A stretch of 64,000 bases of DNA from Hymenopellis radicata (Eukaryota > Basidiomycota > Agaricomycetes > Agaricales > Physalacriaceae): contig JADNRX010000236.1 of the NCBI GenBank assembly GCA_015501595.1, forward strand, positions 1 to 64,000. The letters run 5' to 3'. Position numbers and translations under genes: made by a program. The notes under the pieces are model-generated. The model had not been told where the DNA came from and ran no database searches. It worked only from the letters and a program-made list of their open reading frames with translations. Below, piece by piece: positions 51,026 to 61,235 of the stretch; positions within the stretch are counted from its first letter, which is position 1; each line of letters starts with the position of its first letter.

Positions 51026-51727
51026 TGCCGCCAGCCAGCAGCGCACCTAGGCCACTGAAGCAACACTGACTGTCGTGTTGAAGAAAGCTTTTGACAATGT
51101 AATACCACTTCCACCGCACGCGCCGCGCTGCTTGAAAACACGTCCATGTACACTCAGTCAGACTCCAGAGATAACAAAAGACGATGGTAACCAAAGCATG
51201 AGGGAAGGTTCGGAAGGACCGTGAGAATGATCAGCCGCGTGTCTTGTCGTCACCTGGTCGTCACGAGGACTATCTCTACCTTGTCCAAGGACTGATATCA
51301 TCCATGGCACTGAATTGAGGTTAAGCACTCGCCACACGTATAGATCCACATGCTACAGCGCGTTCAACCATGCATTCGGCCCTATTCAACCTCGAAATCC
51401 TCGGAAACAAGTGGGGGAAGTGCCGTCATCACGCGAGTCTATTTAGGCCTATTTTCAAGGTAAAATGATCACATTGACGACGAGAGCAGGTACCCGCAGC
51501 GGTCCGTGCAGTCATGGTCGTCTACTGGAAGTATTACTGAAACGCACAATTTTCCGACGATTCAACATCGGAGTAAATGGAACTTTCTTTGAGGGTATAA
51601 ATGCACCCCAGAACAATCGCCATGGACTCGAACGCCCAAGGATTACGAACGCGTTGAACTCAAACGGCACCCGAAAGGCTCATATATTGCGTCGCGACAC
51701 CAACCGAACGTCTTAACCTTCCTCACC
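51026..51727. other. Intergenic upstream of GH12
   Basis: Contains the TATA box at 51597-51602 and AC-rich leader sequence before the GH12 ATG. No other gene seen. Confidence 0.4.
51597..51602 (+). promoter_or_regulatory. TATA box of the GH12 gene
   Basis: TATAAA within GAGGGTATAAATGCACC, about 126 bases before the ATG at 51728. Confidence 0.45.
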
Positions 51728-52778
51728 ATGCGTTCTTTCTTGTCTATCGTTTCTGCCGCTCTCTTGATTCCATTCATTTCTGCGGCTCCTTCTGCTGAAC
51801 TCGAAAAGCGTCAAGACACAAGTACCTACTGCGGTAAGTTCTTGCTGACTTCTTGCCTCTTTGCTTTGCTGACCGTCGCTTCCACAGGACAATGGGACAG
51901 TGTCAATCTTGACGACTACATTTTGTACCTCGACCAGTGGGGCAAAGACAATGCCAACTCTGGCCAGGCTTGCGCTTCCATCACATCTGTCAGCGGAAGC
52001 AGTGTTGCGTGGACTACGACTTGGACCTGGAGCGGAGGCTCAGGCGTAAAAAGCTACACGAACGTCAACGCCAAGAAGAATCTCAACAAGCAACTCAGTG
52101 CCATCTCCAGCATCAAGGTATGATTAATTCGTTGTATACATATCGGGTGGCGTATTGAGGTGATATCTGTAGTCCACCTGGTCGTGGTCCCAGTCCACCT
52201 CTGGCAGTGTTGTATCCAACGTTGCTTACGATCTCTTCACGTCCTCCTCCTCTGGTGGCTCTAACCAATACGAAATCATGGTCTGGCTCGACAACCAGAA
52301 CGCCGGTCCTATTTCCTACACGTATGGCTCTGATGGGAACCCCACGCCTATCGCTAGCAATCTTTCCATTGCTGGAAAGACCTGGTACGTTGAACGCATC
52401 TCATACTATATCGACCTTTTCAACTAAGCAACTGTTCTCAGGAACCTGTACTACGGTTCCAACGGCTCCAACCTTGTCTACTCCTTCCTGACCTCTGACA
52501 AGAGCTCTGTCACGAACTTCAATGGCGATTTGTTCGCTTTCTTCAAGGTGGGTTGCTCTATGCTATATTACTCTTAACTCATTCTCGAATCAATAGTACC
52601 TTACCACGAGCCAAGGCCTCAGCACCTCACAATATCTCACCACAGCTCAAGGCGGAACTGAGGCCACTTCAGGATCGGCTACGCTCAAGTCGTCAGTATA
52701 CTCATCTTGGCCTTGTTCCGATATCTGACTGATGTGGTCACCTTTTCTAGTTCTGCATTTAGCATTGTCATCAGCTAA
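51728..52778 (+). CDS. GH12 endoglucanase/xyloglucanase, secreted
   Basis: Retaining beta-1,4-endoglucanase family acting on xyloglucan or beta-glucans outside the cell. Exons: 51728-51833, 51888-52117, 52173-52384, 52442-52547, 52597-52691 and 52751-52778. Signal peptide [20 protein letters not shown], then a pro-like [10 protein letters not shown] with a Lys-Arg site. The mature domain includes [31 protein letters not shown], and [21 protein letters not shown] carrying the nucleophile glutamate. The distal [16 protein letters not shown] carries the expected acid/base glutamate. About 258 residues, normal for GH12. The N-X-S/T site at SNLSIAG could be glycosylated. No carbohydrate-binding module. 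Confidence 0.93.
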
Positions 52779-53138
52779 GCGTTTTCTCGACGTGTAGTTA
52801 GTAAACAATGCCTGTTCATGCATCGTAGCAGTGTGAAGCATCCGAATATTCATTTTGTACTTGGATCCAAGTTTCCGCTATGCCCACGTGGGGTGCGACG
52901 CGGGCCGTTCGCTTGACCTCTTACCACCATTTCTCTCAGTCATAATTTGCTCATAATGCATAATGCATAATGTCGCGTCCTCCGGGCCCCAGTTCACATG
53001 CTCGTGGTTCCTCTGACGGCCCGTTATTGACGAGAAGCTCATCACAGGCTTTCTATGACCCGACTTTCTTCCAGTTCTCAGTCAGAAGCCCCATATAAAT
53101 ACTGGTGAACGTGCCAAAGTATCAGCGGGACTTGAGTC
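52779..53138. other. Intergenic upstream of GH105
   Basis: Contains the TATA box at 53094-53100 and a short repeat of CATAATG near 52955-52970. No gene seen. Confidence 0.4.
53094..53100 (+). promoter_or_regulatory. TATA box of the GH105 gene
   Basis: TATAAAT in CCCCATATAAATACTGG, about 40 bases before the ATG at 53139; a strong match, though closer than usual. Confidence 0.45.
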
Positions 53139-54671
53139 ATGCTCCTCTCTGTTATCTCTACGCTGTCGGCGCTCCTTCTTGGCGCACAGGCGCGCCCTCA
53201 GTCATATGCCGTGTGGGCTGCGGATTCAGCCATCGCGCGAGGTCAGGGCAACGGACTGACGTCGGGTGGGGCCACGACGGTGAGCTACGAGCATGGAGAG
53301 TTTCAGTGGGGATTGCGCTTGTTATATGACATTACTGGGAACCAGTCTTATTATGACTACATCTTGGCTGGAGCGAACAGAATCGTGGATTCAAGCGGAA
53401 CGATCATCGGAGCCGATTATTCGTATGTTCAATCCACTTTGATCCCCTTTTTTGGCTGTTGTTCATGGAAAGCGACAGCTTGAGCGCTTATTCGCAAGAC
53501 CCAGTCAGGTGTGTGTCCCTTCGCTCTTGGATTGTTTAAAGCTTGGAATTGACGCGTCATTAGAACGGGCCCTACGTTCGCGTACCTGTGCGTGCGTAGT
53601 GTATTGATTGTGGCTCTTCCTTGAATCTGGCGTAGATACGAGAAGACTGGTGCCGCAAAATGGAAAACGGCTATGGATACGTTTCACACGCAGCTAATGG
53701 GTCAGCCCAGGACCGCCGAAGGACAGTTCTGGCACAAGCTTAGGTATTTCAACCAAGGTACAGTGGACTGTAATCATCCATTTCTTCCTCCGTTTACATC
53801 CCGTAGGTTGGCTCGATGGGATCTACATGGGAGAGATTTTCTACGCGACCTACACCAACAAGTTCCAACCGACTAACCAGACTGCTTATGGTACGCTTCG
53901 AGCTCAAACATGGTCTGTCTAACTTGACTGGACAGCCGATATCGAGCACCAATTCGAGCTGATGTTTTCGAACACACTTCAGGAAGAAGGAGCAGCCAAC
54001 TACACCGGTCTTCTATACCACGGCTACGACTACTCGCACACCGCCGTATGGGCTTCGGCCGACCGCGGCCATTCCCCAGAAATCTGGGACCGCGCCATGG
54101 GCTGGTACATGATGGCGCTCGTCGACATCATCGAGCTCTGGCCTGGGGACACGAGCGTCTTCCTAGGACTGCTCCGAACGCTCGCGCCGCGCGTCATCGG
54201 CGCTGCTGATCCCGAGTCGGGCGTCTGGTGGCTGGTCATGACACAGCCCGGACGGAAGGGCAATTATTTCGAGAGCAGCGGCGCCGTGATGTTCGTGTAC
54301 TCCATCCTCAAGGGCGTGAGGCTCGGCTTCCTCGACGACAGCGACGGCAGTCTCGTTAAAGGCGCGACCAAAGCGTACAAGTACATTGTCGATAATTGGG
54401 TGGTCGAGAATTCCGATGGCACGATGAATTGGCTCAACACTGTTTCGGTTCGTCGTAGTGTTGTACTCTTTCACAGCATTGCATTGACATCATATGGATA
54501 GGTGGGAAGTTTAAGTGGTAACGGCACCTTTGAGGTAGGATTCACCTTGTTCACCTAATCGCCACCGTTTTCATGTTTTGTTAGTATTACATCAGCGTGG
54601 ACACGGCGCTCAACGACCTGAAGGGCTTGGCGGCTTTCTTGTTGGCAAGCATAGAATACGAAAAACTGTAG
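53139..54671 (+). CDS. GH105-like unsaturated rhamnogalacturonyl hydrolase, secreted
   Basis: Removes unsaturated galacturonic acid from the ends of oligosaccharides left by rhamnogalacturonan lyases. Signal peptide MLLSVISTLSALLLGAQA. The six-hairpin fold is suggested by WAADSAIARGQGN, GEFQWGLRLLYDITGN, QFWHKLRYFNQGWLDGIYM with the likely catalytic aspartate, HGYDYSHTAVWA, HSPEIWDRAMGWYMMALVD and ESSGAVMFVYSILKGVRLG. A further Y/WNTVSVGSLSGNGTFEYYISV part follows, and the end is LASIEYEKL. Introns near 53424, 53510-53640, 53757-53810, 53893-53935, 54443-54500 and 54535-54590. The fold and order fit GH105, although GH88 is related. It lies 360 bp after the GH12 gene. Confidence 0.85.
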
Positions 54672-55037
54672 GGGTATACTTGCAAACCAGAATGAGAAGA
54701 TTGTTGTAATCCTCAAACATCGATGAAGCAAAGACTCAATTCTAGATGATTTGCTCCCATTGTCCAACATACATATGGTGCTACTGTCCTGCCAACAGTG
54801 TAGACTGTACGAAATCACCATAATCCAGCTGCCACTCCACCCTCCTTCACCACTGCACCAAATACAACCAAAGGGATATGACAAAGGAAGAACAAGATTA
54901 AAGATAAAAGTAACAAGGACTAAGCGAGTGTGTGAAGTGTGTTAGAGGGTATCTTGGTGGATGGAAGTGCAACCGATAGCGAATAAAAGAAAATAATAGG
55001 ATCGTCAAAAAGTCATGAATATCATAGAACTTTGGTA
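54672..55037. other. Intergenic, convergent 3' ends
   Basis: Between the convergent ends of the GH105 and RAX1-like genes. No gene seen. Confidence 0.4.
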
Positions 55038-56367
55038 TTATAGTCGGTGCCCTGGCACCGCCCAGAACAGGAGCGTCAACGCGACGACAAAGCTTGTTAT
55101 CAGAAACGAGACCCAGACGGCACGTCCAAGCAGGAGCTTCTTGACATAAGGCTCCCGTATCTGCAGTGTGCGGAAGGGCGTCGTCTCGGACATGCCCATA
55201 AATACCATCAACGGGTCAAGCTCATACTGATGGGCTATAAGGAAATAGATAGCAAAGGAGAAGGGGAGGAATAGCTGGAAAGTAGTTAGCAACAGGATGA
55301 GCGGATAAAGAACTGCAGCTTACCCAAAACCGTTTGGATTTCGGTGTAACGTCTAAAAAGACAAGAGAAAAGGCCGTGGCGAGACCTATCCACAAAATTA
55401 AAAGTCCCGCAATGAGTCGAACGAGGGCTGAAACTGGGGTCAAGTTTCCGAAAGCCTTTGCTCGCAGGAAGCGAGGAAAAGCGTCTTGCTCCATGGCACG
55501 GAAACAGTACTCTTTCTGAGCGTGAAAAATGTCGGGTATTTGCGCCATGAGGCTTTGCTCATTCTGGGATCTAGGCTCTTGGGCTGAGCTCAAGGGGAAA
55601 GAGTGGATACGTAACGAGGGAGGAAGATAGATCTCGTGATTCTCTGGCGAGTTGACAGTGTTGCCTGCTGGCGAGAGGTAACGGAAATATATGCGCTCTG
55701 CGGAAGCGATGAGGTCCTGGCGTGTAATGGCAGCAGAACGGGGGATGACGGTTGGCGCACGAGAGGCGCGTTTCAGGTTGAAGAGGGTTGGCGTGCGGCC
55801 AGAGAGGGAGAAGGGGGTAGTAGAACGGGCGTAGGGGTCGTTGGGCGATGTGGAATTGACGCGCGTATGGTCCGAGAAGACGGGAGTCGGCCGGCCTGGC
55901 GATGTTGAACCTGCTGCCGCCTTCTCATCACCAGCAGCTGCCAAATTGCGCTTGTCCTGCTCGCTAAGGAGTTCGCCCGTGCTGGCTGTACTGCGCTTGG
56001 CATCGGGGTTGATACCCACCACGGTGCCGTAAATGGACCCTCGCCTGCGCGCATAATCCCAATATTGCGGCCAGTCGTCCTTGATCGTCCTGCCCGACTT
56101 GCGCACATCCTTGAAATAGGCACGACAAAGATTTTCGTGCTGTTGGACATCGAGCCAGAAGTCTAGCATGTCCTCGGATCCCTCGCGCTGGAGAAATAGG
56201 CTGTAGAATATGATTAAACGAGCGCATCATGACAGACGAAAAAGGACCGACTAGAACATGAACAGATCCACTGGAGGACGTGTACGCCGGGAGAGGACCT
56301 CTGTGAACGACGGCAGCCTGTTCTTGCGGCTGTTAGCCCAGTCATCTTGCTGGCGCTGGTCGTCCAT
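55038..56367 (-). CDS. RAX1: RAX1-like protein (RGS-type domain plus membrane segments)
   Basis: Related to yeast Rax1, a bud-site/polarity membrane protein with an RGS-like N-terminal domain. The domain starts at RLPSFTEVLSRRTRPPVDLFMF and, across an intron, continues with YLFLQREGSEDMLDFWLDVQQHE. It includes NLCRAYFKDVRKSGR and DDWPQYWDYARRRGSIYG. A long Ser/Thr/Pro-rich linker follows. Then a second RGS-like part (RIYFRYLSPAG, EKEYCF-like KEYCFRAMEQDAFPRFLRAKAFGN). Three hydrophobic segments close the protein: VRLIAGLLILWIGLATAF, FLPFSFAIYFLIAHQYELD and VSFLITSFVVALTLLFWAVPG. Start ATG at 56367 (MDDQRQQDDWANSR) was chosen; upstream residues may exist. Transcribed divergently from NDUFA2 with about 140 bp between starts. 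Confidence 0.8.
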
Positions 56368-56508
56368 CAACCGCAACAAGCTAAGGGAAGGAGCGTGTGT
56401 AAAATGAGAGTCGTCAACAGAATCAAACCACGCTGGTAACCCGGGTGCGGCAATCACCGTGACCCCCCGCTGACATAAGACCACCTCCACCTCTGTCCAG
56501 TGGCCACC

Positions 56509-56889
56509 ATGTCGTTCACCAAGGCGTTTTCGCCCGCCCTGCGCGAAATACGAATTCTATGTTGCCAGACTGCACCTGCATCCGCTGGTACAAGGTAACG
56601 GCCATCTGTCTTCCTGCTGGACCACTTTCACAACAATCAACCAGGCAATTTATCGTGTCCAAGTACCCCGTCATTAAACAGCACAATCCCGACTTGCCGG
56701 TGATGATAAGAGAGGCAAGCGGAACTCCGGCGCGCGTGTTTGCGAGATTTGGTACGTTGTTAGTCGTCTCTACGGTTGTGCTGTTCTGATTGTCGCGGAA
56801 CAGAGCGGGGACGGGAGGCGCACGTCGAACTAGACAACCTTTCTGCGTCTGATGTAGAAGCCAAAGTGGCTCAGTTACTGGGCTCATAA
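56509..56889 (+). CDS. NADH:ubiquinone oxidoreductase B8 subunit (NDUFA2-like)
   Basis: Accessory subunit of mitochondrial complex I with a thioredoxin-like fold. Exons 56509-56594, 56645-56751 and 56804-56889 encode 92 residues. The protein begins MSFTKAFSPALREIRILCC and continues QTAPASAGTRQFIVSKYPVI, then KQHNPDLPVMIREASGTPARVFARFERG and ends VEAKVAQLLGS. This matches the usual NDUFA2/B8 pattern (LREIRIHLCQ, S.G.R.F, YP.IK..NP..PI.IRE). Both introns (50 and 52 nt) have clean ends. The protein is too short for many gene finders when spliced from three exons. Confidence 0.9.
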
Positions 56890-57608
56890 CAAAGATGAAC
56901 ACTTGACCCATCGTGACTATTCGTATCGAATCCACGTCCGACGGTCGAGGCAGACCTATATCCCATTCCGCCAAGATCCCAGTATTATATATGCCAAGGA
57001 GAGCGCTTTGTGTTCATGCTGTCGTCCATGCACACATTCTCCGTCATCCCTTTTACCCGAACTTGTGATGGCTCGCGCTTCCGTGATCTACAATCCGTTT
57101 TTTAATCTGCTATCTCAGTGCTACCGTTCGTGTATGTTCACCTTTTTCCGTGTGGCGCGCGCTGCTGCTCGTTCTCTTCCTTACCAGCCAACTGCTATCC
57201 AGCAAGGCTCGCGAGATCAAGTTCCATCCGTGTATTCCCACCGAGCGTTAGTGTATGGGAAGCCTAACTCTTGGCGCTACTTGCCCAGAGAAGTCATGTC
57301 GATAAGTTGTGCGAGATAGGACTCCTTGTACCAGCATCTTCACGCTAACTTCATTCCCTTTTGGACTTTATCTTGTTCTGTTGATGACAGCTAGCTGTTT
57401 GCGGACGTCTAGTAAGTTATACCGAGGCACCACACGTACATTCTTTATCGTTTTTTATACAGGTGTTATTCGACACTTGCTTGACCTGCACCCACTTCCA
57501 CATGTGTCCTGTTCCTGGTCTATCAAACGGGCATCTCACGTCCGTCTATAAGAGACGTCGTGTGAGACCAATGGTGCTTTCAGGTTTGCACCCACACCTC
57601 TCGAGACG
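56890..57608. other. Intergenic upstream of the peptide transporter
   Basis: No gene supported. A plus-strand frame at 56903-57319 has no recognised motif. The ~90 bases before 57609 are C- and T-rich and likely leader. Confidence 0.4.
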
Positions 57609-59963
57609 ATGGCTGGCCTTCAAGCAGACACTGCTATCGTTGCTGGCATAGCCGAAGCTGAGAAGGACCATTACGACTTGAAGAAAGGCGACGACGTCTC
57701 ATCGACGGACGAGAAGTCACCCTTCGACGTTCCCGATGTCGTCGAGTACCCCACTGAGGAGGAGATCGCAACCTTACGACGTGTGTCCGACACGATTCCT
57801 TGGACTGCCTACCGTCAGTTCGTGTCACTACTATCTCCATTCGCATTGCTAAAGCTTTTCTAGTTATCGCCATTGTTGAGATGGCTGAGCGGTTCTCTGT
57901 GAGGTTCTAATTCTTATATCCTTGGAAGGTATTAATCATTGTTGGTCCTCAGTTCTACGGATGTTCGGTTGTCTTCGTATGTCTACCCTTTGATCGCACA
58001 AGCTCACGACCATTAATGCCCCGACACAGACCAACTTCATGCAACAGCCGCTCCCCGAAGGCTCCAGCACAGGCTCAGCCGGGCCTGACGTCGTCCCAGG
58101 TGCATTGGGACTAGGACAAAATACCGCCTTTGGGCTGAGCACCTTCTATCAATTCTGGTGCTACGTCACACCTTTATTTGGAGCCTACCTCGCCGATACA
58201 CGCTTGGGTAGATTCAAGGCCGTCTGCGTCGGTGTAGTGGTTGCGCTCGTCGGACACATTGTCTTGATCGTGGCCGCCGTACCTGGCGTCATTGACAAGA
58301 AGGCCGCTATCGCGCCCTTCATTCTTGGCATGATTATCATGGGAGCAGGTAAGCGCTTCTGTCCTAGTTTCGCATATTGGGTAGATTGGGACTGACGTCC
58401 TCGTGCAGGTACTGGATTGTTCAAGGCAAACATCTCGCCTTTGATTGCGGAGCAGTACGGAAAAACTAAGCTTTACATTTCCACCACGCCACAAGGCGAA
58501 AGGGTCATCGTCGACCCTTCGTACACTATCTCTCGTGTGTATATGGTGAGCCATTTTCAGTTATATGTGACGTGTAGCTAATGATACTCGACTAGTATTT
58601 CTACATGTTCATCAACGTTGGCGCTCTTGTTGGGCAGCTCACTATGGCTTATACTGAACTAGTAAGCACTTGTTACATTCACGTTGCTCTTTCACCATAC
58701 TGAATGGTTTCAGTATGTCGGCTTCTACTTGGCCTTCACGCTTCCCACCATTGTCTTCCTGATCTGCCCACTCGTTTTATGGATCGGCAATAAGCGCTAC
58801 ATCAAGTCTGCCCCGCAAGGCTCAGTTCTCATCACGGCTATCCGCATCGTACGCAAAGCCGCTGCAGACAAATGGAGTCCCAACCCCGTTGTGACCTACA
58901 GAAACTTTAGGCGAGACGATTTCTGGGAAGCTGCGAAGCCGAGCAATCAAGTGGGAGAGTTGCCACAGTGGATGACGTTTGATGACCAGTGGGTCGATGA
59001 AGTAGGGCGTGGCTTCAAAGCTTGCGCTGTCTTCACGTGGTTCCCACTTTACTGTGAGTTCGCTCAGTTATTGTGATTGTTCGGATTGTTTGATTGATTA
59101 TGCGCGCACAGGGCTCACTTATAACCAGTTGAACAACAATTTGACGTCGCAAGCTGCTGTTATGACTCGCCATGGCGTGCCGAACGATGTTCTGTCGAAT
59201 TTGAATCCTATTTCGCTGATCATTTTCATTCCTCTTGCGGATAAGATAGTATGTTTCTTTCCAGTACTCGATTGCACGATCCTTACGTTACGGTTTGTAG
59301 ATCTATCCTGCGCTCGCGCGTTGGGGCATCCGTTTCACGGCGTTGAAGAAGATTACTCTTGGATTCTTCTTTGGCGCTGCTGCTATGGCCTGGGCTGCAG
59401 GTAAGCACGACCACCTTGTCCGCGACCTCGCCGACTTACGCGGCACTCAGTGACACAGCACTACATCTACCAGACGAACCCTTGTGGCAAGTTTGTCGCT
59501 ACTTGCGACGAGGTCTCGAGTTTGAACGTGTGGATCCAGAGTGGCTCGTATGTAAAATTGGTGTTTTCCTTGATTCTGTGGCTTATTTCCTTTGCAGTTA
59601 CGTTCTTGTGGGAATAAGCGAAATCTGCGCCTCGATAACTGGGCTCGAGTATGCCTTCACCAAGGCGCCGAAGAACATGCGTTCGCTCGTCATGAGCGTG
59701 TTCCTCTTTACTTCGGCACTTGCGTCTGCCTTGGGCCAGGCTTTCGTCCGTATGTCGAGTTCTTTTGGCGTGTCTGCTGTCGCTAACCGACATAATGATA
59801 TTCAGCGCTATCTGGCGACCCGCTGTTGGTGTGGAACTACACTGTCGTTGCGATCATCGCGGTCATCGCGGGTCTTTTGTGCTGGATCGCCGTGTTCAAG
59901 CTTGACCAGAGGGAGGACGAGCTCAACAATTTGCCGGAGGGCCATTTGCATGCGCACGAGTAA
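57609..59963 (+). CDS. PTR2: Di/tripeptide transporter, POT/PTR2 family
   Basis: Proton-coupled plasma-membrane peptide importer. Start MAGLQADTAIVAGIAEAEKD; an acidic hydrophilic N-tail leads to PWTAYLIAIVEMAERFSFYG. That segment, with ExxERFxYxG, is the family's TM1 signature. Further marks: LGLGQNTAFGLSTFYQFWCY, LFGAYLADTRLGRFKAV, MGAGTGLFKANISPLIAEQYG, YFYMFINVGALVGQL, FYLAFTLPTIVFLI, AVFTWFPLYWLTYNQL, VGISEICASITGLEYAFTKAP and MRSLVMSVFLFTSALASALG. The C-tail ends LPEGHLHAHE. About ten introns of 45-60 nt. The long insert between DKWSPNPVVTYRNFRRDDFW and the second half is the usual central loop. Twelve membrane segments expected. No frame break was seen. Confidence 0.92.
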
Positions 59964-60179
59964 TAGGTCTAGATGTTACTGCAATTCATTTTCACTTTGA
60001 CAACTCGAATGTGTTGAGGCTGGCTCGTTGGAATGTGAGGAGCTCTCCATGCCGAATACTTGGCCAGACTATGTAAGTTGCAAAGAAGACGGCGCTCGAG
60101 CTCTACCCACCCTTATCTGAGCCTATTCATGACTACGAGAGAGAGATAACTGTTATCCCAAGTTCTGACTTCAATATTA

Positions 60180-60674
60180 TATTAGTTTCCTAACGAGCCG
60201 AACAAATACAAAGTGCGGATGTGTACAGACGGCTACGCAATGAGCAATGGGCAGGACGAGGCGGACGTGGAGTTCCCAACCTCGGGGATTGCGCCTCCCG
60301 ATTGAAAATACTTGAGAATACATGCCGCGTTTGCAAAGGTTTTGAAGCTCAGTGCTGTGGCGGGTAACGTAGGTAAGTTCCAATACAGTGCAAACTCGAC
60401 TGTTGCCAAGACCCATATCACGCAGATAATAGCAGTCAACGCGATTCGTCTACGGGGCCATTCACCGAGAGCCGCTAATGTGAAAGGTCATTCGAGGGGT
60501 GTCGGCGCGCAGTGCAGAATATCCGTCCATACCTGTCTCTCGGATAGTGGTAGCGAAAATCATGGCATAGAGTCCGTAGCAGAAAATGCCGATGATATGT
60601 TCGTTGAGATAGATACCAATCAAGTTCTGGGCGTCGTCTTCCGAGAACCCATCTTGTGGAGCGACAGAGGACAT
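60180..60674 (-). pseudogene. Partial multi-pass membrane-protein gene
   Basis: On the minus strand MSSVAPQDGFSEDDAQNL leads to a hydrophobic segment (IGIFCYGLYAMIFATTI). After an intron it continues with RRIALTAIICVIWVLATVEFALYW and then stops shortly after (SCPLLIA). The pattern resembles the N-terminal part of the 7-TM basidiomycete family, of which a complete member lies at 42872-44291. Only about two membrane segments remain. The rest of a normal length (about 300 residues) is absent before the end of the peptide-transporter gene. Read as a truncated or mostly lost paralog; an unrecognised downstream exon cannot be excluded. Confidence 0.5.
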
Positions 60675-61235
60675 GGTGAAAGGCGTTTGGGAGAGTTGTC
60701 AAGTATACCTCTACAGATGTCTTCTTTATGTGGACCAGCACGAGTGTGAGACTGAAGATGGCGCAACAAATAATTTTGCACACGCCCTCAGTTTTCGGTT
60801 AGCAGCATTGCCATCAGCGATGTAGAATACGAGACTAATATTTACCGTCTTATAACTTACACGCCAGCGCGATAACGAGCCTGCGCCGAGCCTCGAACGG
60901 CTTGAACTTGCCATTTAGCTTCTGATTGCCCACCACGCGCGAGAATTTGATGTTGTGCTCCGCTAGCAGGTCCTTCGTTATTAGGCATACGGCGGACGTT
61001 CGCGGGTCGACGATGGGTTGCAAGAGGGTGTGAGTTTGTCTGAGATACTCCGTTGCATCGTCACGGATATGAATACAGAAGAAAAGCATGTTACATATTA
61101 CAGAGCCATCGACAGAAACAAGTACAACGAAGTTCAGGATAGAGATAGAGGAAATGTGTCCCAAGTCGAAGGCGTATTCCCAGGGTTTCATGATGATACA
61201 TATCGAGGAAAACGTGGTGGAAATAGTCACACCAA
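60675..61235. other. Unassigned segment between the partial membrane gene and the peroxygenase
   Basis: A minus-strand frame at 60850-61278 includes a hydrophobic stretch (WEYAFDLGHISSISILNFVVLV), but it overlaps the peroxygenase 3' end and has no family resemblance. It could be another decayed membrane-protein remnant. No gene is called. Confidence 0.35.

Noticed and set aside
56516..56974. Minus-strand reading frame of 152 codons
   Set aside because: It is antisense to the complex I B8 subunit gene, whose spliced plus-strand product is a clear family match.
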